The notes under the pieces are model-generated. The model did no database searches and had not been told where the DNA came from. It worked only from the letters and a program-made list of their open reading frames with translations. Positions 24,780-32,191 of a stretch of 64,000 nucleotides of DNA are shown here, in pieces (the stretch's first letter is position 1; every line of letters begins with the position of its first letter). The translations under genes and the position numbers were made by a program. The stretch comes from Pseudomonas sp. PH1b (GTDB lineage Bacteria > Pseudomonadota > Gammaproteobacteria > Pseudomonadales > Pseudomonadaceae): positions 124,001-188,000 of the forward strand of contig NZ_AYMU01000008.1 in NCBI RefSeq assembly GCF_000633395.1, written 5' to 3'.

Positions 24780-25838
24780 ATGAGCAAACCACTCGATACC
24801 CTCTGGTACACCCACAGCCCGGTGCCCACCGGGCTCGGCATCGCGGTACAGTCCGGACGCCTGGCCGAGGCCTTCCTGCCGTTCGGCACCAATATCCAAT
24901 CCCTGCGCGAATCCAGCGAACGCGAGGTGCGCGAGGCCCACTACGACCACCACCTGCAGAACTCGGTGCGCCACGGCGGCAACATCCCGGCCATCTGGGC
25001 CTACTCCAGCGGCGTGCAAACCCGGGTTCTGGGCTTGTCCTGGAGCGACGAGGTGCAGTTGATCCTGACCACCGCCGAAAGCGGCGTGAAGAGCATCCGC
25101 GACCTGAAGAACCGGCGCTTCGGCCTGCCCAAGTGGGCCAACGTACAGATCGACTTCACTCGGGCCCAGGCCCTGCGCGGCCTGGAGAACGCCCTCAGGC
25201 TCGAAGGCCTGGAAGTCAGTGACGTCGAACTGGTGGATTACCCCTACGGCGGCACCTACAGCGATGAGCAGAAACAGCACCTGTACGGTTCCGAAGTCAG
25301 CCTCGGGGTGACCCGCTTCAGCCGCCGCAACAACGAACTGATCGGCCTGCTGCGCGGCGACATCGACGCGATCTTCCTCAAGGGTGCCCACGCCGTGCAC
25401 CTGGCCAACGAGTTCGGCCTGCAAGTGGTGGTGGACACCGGCTCCCACCCCGACCCGCTGATCCGCTCCAACAACGGCACCCCACGGACCCTGACCGTGG
25501 ACACCCATCTGCTGCGCGAGCACTTCGATGCCAGTGTGAAAATCGTCGACACCGTATTGCGCACCGAGCAATGGGCCTGGGCCAACCCCGAGGAAACCCG
25601 GCGCTTTCTCGCCCGAGAGCTGAACACCAGCGAGTACTGGGTGGCGGCGGCCTATGGCGAGGATGCCCACCGGCGCCTGCGTACCACCCTGGATGCGCGG
25701 TCCATCGAAGCCTTGCAGGACTTCACCGACTTCCTGCACCGCTGGCAGTTCATTCCCCGACGTTTCGATGTACGGGAATGGATCGACTTCAGCGTGCTGG
25801 AGACGGTCATCGGCTCCACCTCCCGAGTAGCTGTCTGA
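24780..25838 (+). CDS. DszB-like protein with the catalytic Cys replaced by Ser
   Basis: This 352-residue close paralogue of the preceding protein aligns without gaps over the N-terminal 70 residues. His54 (EAHYDH) and Arg64 (VRHGGNIPAI) are kept, but the nucleophile position reads THSPVP, so residue 13 is Ser where the others have Cys. The second cysteine of its neighbour (RCNNGTPR) is also Ser here (RSNNGTPR). The protein contains no cysteine and no methionine except the initiator. No signal peptide is present. It could be a non-desulfinating binding protein, a partner or regulator of the upstream copy, or an enzyme using another residue. A C27S change in DszB is known to abolish activity while keeping substrate binding. 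Confidence 0.75.
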   Translation: MSKPLDTLWYTHSPVPTGLGIAVQSGRLAEAFLPFGTNIQSLRESSEREVREAHYDHHLQNSVRHGGNIPAIWAYSSGVQTRVLGLSWSDEVQLILTTAESGVKSIRDLKNRRFGLPKWANVQIDFTRAQALRGLENALRLEGLEVSDVELVDYPYGGTYSDEQKQHLYGSEVSLGVTRFSRRNNELIGLLRGDIDAIFLKGAHAVHLANEFGLQVVVDTGSHPDPLIRSNNGTPRTLTVDTHLLREHFDASVKIVDTVLRTEQWAWANPEETRRFLARELNTSEYWVAAAYGEDAHRRLRTTLDARSIEALQDFTDFLHRWQFIPRRFDVREWIDFSVLETVIGSTSRVAV

Positions 25839-25839
25839 C

Positions 25840-26191
25840 CCGCCGGCAAGCCGGCCCCTACCGGGGAACACCGCAATCACCCGGGACCTGTAGGAGCTGG
25901 CTTGCCAGCGAAGGCGTCCGCCAGTTCGGCGCAAGGCTCGAAGGCCCCTTCGCCGGCAAGCCGGCTCCTACGGGGGAAACACCGCAATCACCTGGGACCT
26001 GTAGGAGCTGGCTTGCCAGCGAAGGCGTCCGTCTGTTCGGCGCAAGGTTCGAAGTCCTCTTCGCCGGCAAGCCGGCTCCTACAAGAACGACGCCGCTATC
26101 GCGCCAGCCGTAGGAGCTGGCTTGCCAGCGAAGGCGTCCGCCAGTTCGACACAAGGCTCGAAGGCCTCTTCGCCGGCAAACCGGCTCTTGC
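25840..26191. repeat. REP doublet cluster, three units plus a half unit
   Basis: A half unit (CGCCGGCAAGCCGGCCCCTACC) touches the stop codon of the preceding gene at 25841-25862. Units follow at 25890-25971, 26001-26082 and 26110-26191, the last with a degraded right arm. Period is about 110 bp. Together with 26192-26460 (regulatory) this accounts for the 622-bp gap. Confidence 0.9.
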
Positions 26192-26229
26192 GCTTGTGTT
26201 GGTGAGGCAGCATTTCGCGGGGTACGCGG

Positions 26230-26245
26230 TGCTGCTCCAGCAGCA
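26230..26245. promoter_or_regulatory. Enhancer-like palindrome upstream of a TonB receptor
   Basis: TGCTGCT-CC-AGCAGCA, a perfect 7-bp-arm inverted repeat, is the same core as at 16032 and 22354. It lies about 170 bp upstream of the -24 element at 26406. A looser CAGCA/TGCTG pair follows at 26252-26266. Confidence 0.6.
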
Positions 26246-26405
26246 GCCACCCAGCAACTTCTGCTGAATCCACCGCAGGTGTTTTACCCCCTCTCAAATG
26301 CGGCTGTTCGCCTCGGCGCAAGTTGCCGTTTTCACGGCCCAAGCCTTTGGCTTTAATCATTTGTTTTCAATCACTTAGCAATTCAAAACAGCCATAAAAA
26401 ACTCT

Positions 26406-26421
26406 TGGCACGATCTCTGCT
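26406..26421 (+). promoter_or_regulatory. Sigma-54 (-24/-12) promoter for the TonB receptor
   Basis: TGGCACGATCTCTGCT has GG-N10-GC spacing and a full TGGCACG -24 block. A start near 26432 leaves about 29 nt before the ATG at 26461. The region just upstream is AT-rich compared with its surroundings, helpful for bending. Confidence 0.75.
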
Positions 26422-26460
26422 CCTGCCCCTTCAGCGAAACTTTAAATGGGGGAGATTCAC

Positions 26461-28731
26461 ATGCATACGCTTAATCCGATCACCAAGAGTCTATGGCTGG
26501 CGCTAGCCCTCACCGGGAGCTCATTCAGCCAGGCTTCACTGGCCGCTGAAACCACCGAGGCCGACACCACCAGGAACAGCACCGAGCCGGCCTTGAAGAC
26601 CGTGACCGTCACCGCCCAGCACCGGGAGGAAACCCTGCAAGAGGTTCCGGTGGCGGTGTCGGCAGTCCAGGGCACCAGCCTGGTGACCGACGGGGTGCGC
26701 AACATGGGCGACATCACCACTTTCATTCCCAACGCCTCGGCCAAGAACCCCGACGGTGACGGCCGGCCGCGCTGGTATATCCGCGGCCTGGGCACCGGTG
26801 ATACCGGGGCCGCCACGGTGTTCCCGGTGGGCATCTACGCCGATGACGTCTACCTCAATGCGCCGATTGCCGGTGGCGGGCCGTTGTTCGACCTGGAGCG
26901 CATCGAGATCCTGCGCGGCCCCCAGGGCACCCTGTACGGCAAGAACACCACCGCCGGTGCGGTCAACGTGATTTCCAAGAAGCCGACCTTCGACACCGAC
27001 GGCTACGGCACCCTGGGCATCGGCAGCAAGAGCGAGCGCATCCTCAATGGCGCCATCGGCGGCGCCCTGGTGGATGACCGGCTGGCGGCGCGGCTGTCGC
27101 TGTATTCGGAAGAGCGCGACGGCTTCCAGAAGAACCTCACCGACGACCATACCTACGGCGACGTCGACAAGAAGGCCCTGCGCCTGCAGTTCCTGGCCAA
27201 GCTCAACCCGGACCTGGACGCCCTGCTGAAGGTCCATGCCCGTGAATACAAGGGCGACGGCAGCAACGGCTCGCTGCCGGTGGGACGCTACTACAACGTC
27301 GGCTACCAGCGACCCGCGGGGCGCAACATCGCCCTCAACGTCAACGAGGACGCCAAGCTCGATCACGACGGCACGTCCCTGACCCTGAACTGGCGCTTGG
27401 GGGACTACACCCTGACCTCCATCAGCGCCTACGACTACATTCGCGGGCAGTCCACCAGCGACGCCGACTACACCCCCTACGAGGTCAATGGCGCGGCCAT
27501 CAGCGACAACCGCTACAACCAGTACTCCCAGGAACTGCGCCTGGCTTCGCCACAGCAAGAAACCCTGCGCTGGCTGGCAGGCGTGCACTACTTCCATGAG
27601 GACCTCGACAGCTCGGCCAAGCGCCTCATCACCCCGGGCCCCACGCCCAATGGCAGCGGCTCCAACCAGACCGGCGGCGCCACCGACTTTCGCGACCTCA
27701 ACTACCAGCACACCACCGACAGCTACGCGCTGTTCGGCAACCTGACCTACGACTTCACCGACAACTTCACCGTCACCGGTGGCCTGCGCTGGACCCAGGA
27801 AAAGAAAGACATCGACCTGGACCTGACCCAGCTGACCCGGGCCACCGCCAACGGCCCGCTGATTCCCCTGGGCGCCGCCGGCAGCAATGGCAGCCGCGAC
27901 GAGAGCAAGACCTGGGAAGCCTGGACCTACGACCTGACCCCGGAATACCGGATCAACGACAACGTCCGGGTGTTCTTCCGCTATGCCCACGGCTTCCGCT
28001 CCGGGGGCTTCAATACCGGGCTGTCCACCAGCCTGGCGCAGCTGACCACGGTGGACCCGGAACAGCTGGACGCCTACGAGATCGGCCTCAAGTCGGAATG
28101 GTTCAACCACCGCCTGACGGCCAACGCCAACGTCTTCTACTACGACTACTCGGACATCCAGGTGAACCTGCTGACGGTCAACAACGGCGTGCTCACCACC
28201 GCCCTGACCAATGGCGCCAAGGGCAAGGTCAAGGGCGCCGAGCTGGAGCTGGAAGGCCAGCCCACCGACTACCTGCACCTGCGGGCGGCAATCTCGTTCC
28301 TGGATACCGAGTACACCGACTTCAAGAACACCAACCCCAACACCGGCGCGATCACCGGCGACTACAGCGGCAACAGCTTCGTGCGTTCGCCGCGCAACGT
28401 AGTGTCCCTGGGGGCCGACTACACCATTCCCCTGGAGATCGGCGGCAAGCTGGTGGCCGGTGGCGACGTGAGTTTCCGCGACAAGGAATACTTCCTCGCC
28501 GACCGCCAGAGCAGCGCCGACAAGACCCTGAGCCAACCCCACTACACCCTGGCCAACAGCCGCCTGACCTGGTTCAGCCCGGATGAAAAGCTCAGCGTCA
28601 CCGGCTTCGTCAACAACCTCACCGACCGCCGCTACCAGGTCCATGGCCGGCCCAACGGCACCCTGGGGCAATACGTCATCACCTACGGCGACCCGCGCAC
28701 CGTAGGCCTGAGCGTCACCAGCCGCTTCTGA
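26461..28731 (+). CDS. TonB-dependent outer-membrane receptor, sulfur-depleted
   Basis: This is a 756-residue receptor with a signal peptide ending near SQASLAAETT and a TonB-box-like LKTVTVTAQHREE. The plug carries VPVAVSAVQG, IRGLGTGDTGA, VGIYADDVYLN, FDLERIEILRGPQGTLYGKNTTAGAVNVISKKP. The beta-barrel ends in Phe (LSVTSRF). The start at 26461 has GGGGGAG eight bases upstream and is about 29 nt from the predicted sigma-54 start. The protein contains one internal methionine (RNMGD) and no cysteine. The plug type resembles receptors for non-iron ligands in sphingomonads and pseudomonads. Uptake of a bulky sulfur compound, comparable to the known sulfate-ester receptor SftP of Pseudomonas, is inferred from context. 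Confidence 0.88.
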   Translation: MHTLNPITKSLWLALALTGSSFSQASLAAETTEADTTRNSTEPALKTVTVTAQHREETLQEVPVAVSAVQGTSLVTDGVRNMGDITTFIPNASAKNPDGDGRPRWYIRGLGTGDTGAATVFPVGIYADDVYLNAPIAGGGPLFDLERIEILRGPQGTLYGKNTTAGAVNVISKKPTFDTDGYGTLGIGSKSERILNGAIGGALVDDRLAARLSLYSEERDGFQKNLTDDHTYGDVDKKALRLQFLAKLNPDLDALLKVHAREYKGDGSNGSLPVGRYYNVGYQRPAGRNIALNVNEDAKLDHDGTSLTLNWRLGDYTLTSISAYDYIRGQSTSDADYTPYEVNGAAISDNRYNQYSQELRLASPQQETLRWLAGVHYFHEDLDSSAKRLITPGPTPNGSGSNQTGGATDFRDLNYQHTTDSYALFGNLTYDFTDNFTVTGGLRWTQEKKDIDLDLTQLTRATANGPLIPLGAAGSNGSRDESKTWEAWTYDLTPEYRINDNVRVFFRYAHGFRSGGFNTGLSTSLAQLTTVDPEQLDAYEIGLKSEWFNHRLTANANVFYYDYSDIQVNLLTVNNGVLTTALTNGAKGKVKGAELELEGQPTDYLHLRAAISFLDTEYTDFKNTNPNTGAITGDYSGNSFVRSPRNVVSLGADYTIPLEIGGKLVAGGDVSFRDKEYFLADRQSSADKTLSQPHYTLANSRLTWFSPDEKLSVTGFVNNLTDRRYQVHGRPNGTLGQYVITYGDPRTVGLSVTSRF

Positions 28732-28756
28732 CGCCGCAGCACCGCGCGCCCTTTCC

Positions 28757-29132
28757 GCTAGGAGCCGGCTTGCCGGCGAACAGGCCTTCAAGCCTTGCGC
28801 TGTCCATGCGGACGCCTTCGCTGGCAAGCCAGCTCCTACGGGAGCGAGAACCCGAACCCTGATTTCCGGGCCGCCGGTATCGCTAACCACCGCCGCACCC
28901 TGTAGGAGCCGGCTTGCCGGCGAAGAGGCCCGCAAGCCTTGCGCCGTCCATGACGACGCCTTCGCTGGCAAGCCAGCTCCTACGGGAGCGAGAACCCGAA
29001 CCCTGATTTCCGGGCTGCCGGTATCGCTAACCACCGCCCACATCCACCCTGTAGGAGCCGGCTTGCCGGCGAAGAGGCCCGCAAGCCTTGCGCCGTCCAT
29101 GACGACGCCTTCGCTGGTAAGCCAGCTCCCAT
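28757..29132. repeat. REP doublet cluster, three units, reversed arm order
   Basis: Units lie at 28757-28839, 28902-28983 and 29051-29132. Here the first arm is GGAGCCGGCTTGCCGGC and the second GCTGGCAAGCCAGCTCC, the mirror image of the clusters at 2.5-26.2 kb. The spacers include GGGAGCGAGAACCCGAACCC and are longer (period near 145 bp). The cluster fills most of the 440-bp gap between the receptor genes; no promoter was recognised for the second receptor. Confidence 0.9.
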
Positions 29133-29171
29133 GGGCCGGTTGGGGTCATCCATTTCAGAAGGAATCCAACC

Positions 29172-31643
29172 ATGTTCCATCGCCATCCGTTGGCCGGCGC
29201 CGTGGCGCTGGTCGTCGGCAGCCTTGCCGTGCCCACGCTCGCTGCCCAAGCCTCAAGCAATGCCCCCGGCGCCAGCGCCGATCACCTGGACACCGTGGTG
29301 GTGCTGGGCACCCGGCGCAGTGATGTCACCGCCCTGGAAAGCGCCGCGCCGGTGGACGTGCTGTCCGCCACGCAGTTGCAGCAGACCGGCGCCAGCGACC
29401 TGTCCGGCGCCCTCACCGCCCTCTCGCCTTCGTTCAGCTACCCGCAGTCGCCCCAGGGCGCCTTCTCCGGGTCCATCGCCCAGGGCGCGTCCCTGCGCGG
29501 CCTGGCCTCGGATCAGGTACTGGTGCTGGTCAACGGCAAGCGCCGCCACACCAGCGCCAACGTCACCCGCCAGAGCCTGGTCAACGGCCGCGGCGCGGCG
29601 GCCGTGGACCTGAGCCTGATCCCCCTGAGCGCCATCGAGCGGGTGGAGATCCTGCGCGACGGCGCGGCAGCGCAATACGGCTCCGACGCCATCGCCGGGG
29701 TGATCAATATCGTGCTCAAGGAAAAGGACGACGGCGGCAACCTTGGCTACCGCTTCGGCGGCTACGACAAGGGCGACGGCCTGCAGCGCAAGCTCAGCGG
29801 CTGGAAGGGTTTCAGCCTGCCCAACGACGGCTTCCTGACCCTGAGCTTCGACGCCGGCAGCCAGGACCCGGCCAGTGACACCAATCCCGACAACCGGATT
29901 TTCTATCCCGGTTCCACCAGCACCAGCACCCCCCGGGAACAGAACAACCGCTACCGCACCTGGCGCTGGGGCTCGGGCAGTGTCTCGGACCAGTACAACT
30001 TCGCCGCCAACAGCGAGTTCGGCCTGAGCGAGGGGCTGACCGCCTACGGCTTTGCCACCTACTCCCACAAGAACACCGACGCCGAAGGCTTTTTCGACCC
30101 GCCCACCACCTTGCGCAACAACTACGGCAGCGACGCCCTGCAACGCTACCCCGACGGCCGCCTGCCGATCACCCGCTACGCGCTGGAGGACTATGCCCTG
30201 ACCGGTGGCCTGCGCTATGAGGACGAGCGCCTGGGCAAGTTCGACCTGGCCCTGAACCACGGCGACAACAGCCTCAAGTCCACCGACCGCAACGCCATCA
30301 ACCCCAGCTGGGGCGACGCCAGCCCGGCGAAGATCTACACCGGCAAGCGCGAGGCCGACCAGACCAACCTGACCCTGGACTGGGTGCGGGACTTCCCCAC
30401 CGACCTGCTGTTCAAGCCCCTGACCCTGTCGGCAGGCCTGGCCTGGCGCCAGGAGAACTATGAGCTCAGTGCCGGCGAAGCCGCGGGCTGGCAGAACGGG
30501 CCGCTGTTCAATACCGCCGACCCGGTCACCGGCCGGCGCATTCCCGGCTACTACTCGGGCATCACCCAGGTCGACGCCGCATCCCTTGAGCGCAAGGTCT
30601 GGGGCGCCTACATCGACGTCGAAGGGCAGATCACCGAGAAGTTCCAGGCCGGGGTCGCGGTGCGTACCGAGCACTATTCGGATTTTGGCGACACCACCAA
30701 CGGCAAGCTGTCGCTGCGCTACGACTTCACCCCGCAACTCGCCGCCCGGGCCACCGCCAGCGCCGGCTACCGGGCGCCGTCCCTGGTGCAGAGCGGGCTG
30801 TCGTCGTTCAGCGTGCAGGTGGTGGAACAGCCGCCGGGCAGCGGCAACTACGTCGAGGTGCAGCAACGCACCCTGCGCGCCGACAGCCCGGAGGCCAAGC
30901 TGCTGGGGGGCAAGGCACTGAAACCCGAAGAGTCCACCAACTACTCCCTGGGCCTGGTCTGGCGCCCGCTGGCCAACGCCTCGGTGACCCTGGATGCGTA
31001 CCGGATCAACATCGACAACCGCATCACCCTGTCCGACCAATTGCCGGCCGCAGTGGTCGCGCCGATCTTCGCTGGCACCCCGTACGCCAACATCCAGAGC
31101 GCGGCGTTCTACACCAACGTCGCCGACACCCGCACCGATGGCGTCGAGCTGACCGGCAACTACCAACTGGACCTGCAGCAATGGGGGCGGCTGAACCTGT
31201 CCAGCGGCTACAGCCAGAACAACACCCGGATCACCGCCCTGCGGGACGTGGGCAACATCGCCGGCTCGCAGATTGTCGGCCGTACCACCCAGGGCCTGAT
31301 CGAGGACGGCACGCCGAAGAACAAGCTGACCCTGAGCGCCAACTGGCTGTACGACAGCTGGGGCCTGACCCTGGCCCAGCGACGCTACGGGCAATGGAAA
31401 AGCCTCAATGCCAGCAACCCGACCCTGGACCAGACCTACAGCGCGCAGTGGGTGACCGACCTGGACATTTCCTACCGCTTCGACAAAGCGCTGAAACTGT
31501 CCGTGGGCGCCATCAACCTGTTCGACACCCACCCGGACAAGGCATCCGGGGCGCAATTGTATGGCGTGCCGAAATACTCCATCACCAGCCCCGAGGGCGC
31601 CCAGGGCGCGTTCTACTACACCAGCCTCAGTTACGACTTCTGA
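29172..31643 (+). CDS. TonB-dependent outer-membrane receptor, mature chain free of sulfur
   Basis: This 823-residue receptor has a signal peptide ending near VPTLAAQA, then DTVVVLGTRRSD, a plug with VDVLSATQLQQTGASDL, LRGLASDQVLVLVNGKRRH, VDLSLIPLSAIERVEILRDGAAAQYGSDAIAGVINIVLK, and a barrel ending YTSLSYDF. AGGA lies upstream of the ATG at 29172. The initiator is the only methionine and there is no cysteine, so the processed protein contains no sulfur atom. It follows another receptor in the same direction across a REP cluster and precedes an Ssu-like transporter. The ligand is unknown; the composition and neighbours argue for sulfur-limited expression rather than iron uptake. Confidence 0.88.
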   Translation: MFHRHPLAGAVALVVGSLAVPTLAAQASSNAPGASADHLDTVVVLGTRRSDVTALESAAPVDVLSATQLQQTGASDLSGALTALSPSFSYPQSPQGAFSGSIAQGASLRGLASDQVLVLVNGKRRHTSANVTRQSLVNGRGAAAVDLSLIPLSAIERVEILRDGAAAQYGSDAIAGVINIVLKEKDDGGNLGYRFGGYDKGDGLQRKLSGWKGFSLPNDGFLTLSFDAGSQDPASDTNPDNRIFYPGSTSTSTPREQNNRYRTWRWGSGSVSDQYNFAANSEFGLSEGLTAYGFATYSHKNTDAEGFFDPPTTLRNNYGSDALQRYPDGRLPITRYALEDYALTGGLRYEDERLGKFDLALNHGDNSLKSTDRNAINPSWGDASPAKIYTGKREADQTNLTLDWVRDFPTDLLFKPLTLSAGLAWRQENYELSAGEAAGWQNGPLFNTADPVTGRRIPGYYSGITQVDAASLERKVWGAYIDVEGQITEKFQAGVAVRTEHYSDFGDTTNGKLSLRYDFTPQLAARATASAGYRAPSLVQSGLSSFSVQVVEQPPGSGNYVEVQQRTLRADSPEAKLLGGKALKPEESTNYSLGLVWRPLANASVTLDAYRINIDNRITLSDQLPAAVVAPIFAGTPYANIQSAAFYTNVADTRTDGVELTGNYQLDLQQWGRLNLSSGYSQNNTRITALRDVGNIAGSQIVGRTTQGLIEDGTPKNKLTLSANWLYDSWGLTLAQRRYGQWKSLNASNPTLDQTYSAQWVTDLDISYRFDKALKLSVGAINLFDTHPDKASGAQLYGVPKYSITSPEGAQGAFYYTSLSYDF

Positions 31644-31649
31644 TGCCGG

Positions 31650-31690
31650 ACTGCTGCCGGGGTGTTGCCCTGGCAGCAGTGACTGCTGCC
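31650..31690. promoter_or_regulatory. Overlapping CTGCTGCC inverted repeats after the TonB receptor
   Basis: ACTGCTGCC (31650-31658) pairs with GGCAGCAGT (31672-31680), which in turn pairs with ACTGCTGCC (31682-31690) across a single base. Arms are 9 bp and perfect. They could be an enhancer cluster for the promoter at 32140, now separated from it by REPs, or alternative hairpins ending the receptor transcript. No T-run follows. Confidence 0.45.
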
Positions 31691-31713
31691 CAGGCACCAG
31701 CGGCGCTCCTCCT

Positions 31714-32129
31714 GTAGGAGCCGGCTTGCCGGCGAAGAGGCCCGCAAGCCTTGCACCGCACCGGCCAACGCCTTCGCTGGCAAGCCAGCTCCTACAGCCG
31801 TCAGATAGACCCTGCAATTCCCCCCGTAGGAGCCGGCTTGCCGGCGAAGGGGCCCGCAAGCCTTGCACCGCACCGGCCGACGCCTTCGCTGGCAAGCCAG
31901 CTCCTACAGCCGCCAGATAGACCCTGCAGTTCCCCCGTAGGAGCCGGCTTGCCGGCGAAGAGGCCCGCAAGCCTTGCACCGCCCCGGCCGACGCCTTCGC
32001 TGGCAAGCCAGCTCCTACAGCCGTCAGACAGACCCTGCAGTTCCCCCGTAGGAGCCGGCTTGCCGGCGAAGAGGCCCGCAAGCCTTGCACCGCCCCGGAT
32101 GACGCCTTCGCTGGCAAGCCAGCTCCTAC
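31714..32129. repeat. REP doublet cluster, four units, reversed arm order
   Basis: Units lie at 31714-31795, 31826-31907, 31937-32018 and 32048-32129, each GTAGGAGCCGGCTTGCCGGC ... GCTGGCAAGCCAGCTCCTAC. The spacers (AGCCGTCAGATAGACCCTGC) are nearly identical, with a 111-bp period. The array ends 10 bp before the -24 element at 32140 and accounts for most of the 548-bp gap. Confidence 0.92.
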
Positions 32130-32139
32130 AAGGGTGGAA

Positions 32140-32155
32140 TGGCACAGGTCTTGCG
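32140..32155 (+). promoter_or_regulatory. Sigma-54 (-24/-12) promoter for the Ssu-like transporter operon
   Basis: TGGCACAGGTCTTGCG has GG-N10-GC spacing, a TGGCAC -24 block and a TTGC -12 block. A start near 32166 gives a leader of about 26 nt before the ATG at 32192. Confidence 0.72.
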
Positions 32156-32191
32156 ATAGGCAGCGGGTACTTCGCCGATATAAGAACCGCC

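Noticed and set aside
26536..29100. 854-codon minus-strand open frame opposite the receptor at 26461
   Set aside because: Antisense shadow; its start even reads through REP units.
29253..32117. Long open frame (954 codons) on the minus strand, opposite a TonB receptor and REP units
   Set aside because: It is antisense to a clearly coding receptor; its composition (Val/Gly/Gln-rich) is the mirror of GC-rich codon use and it has no domain or ribosome site.
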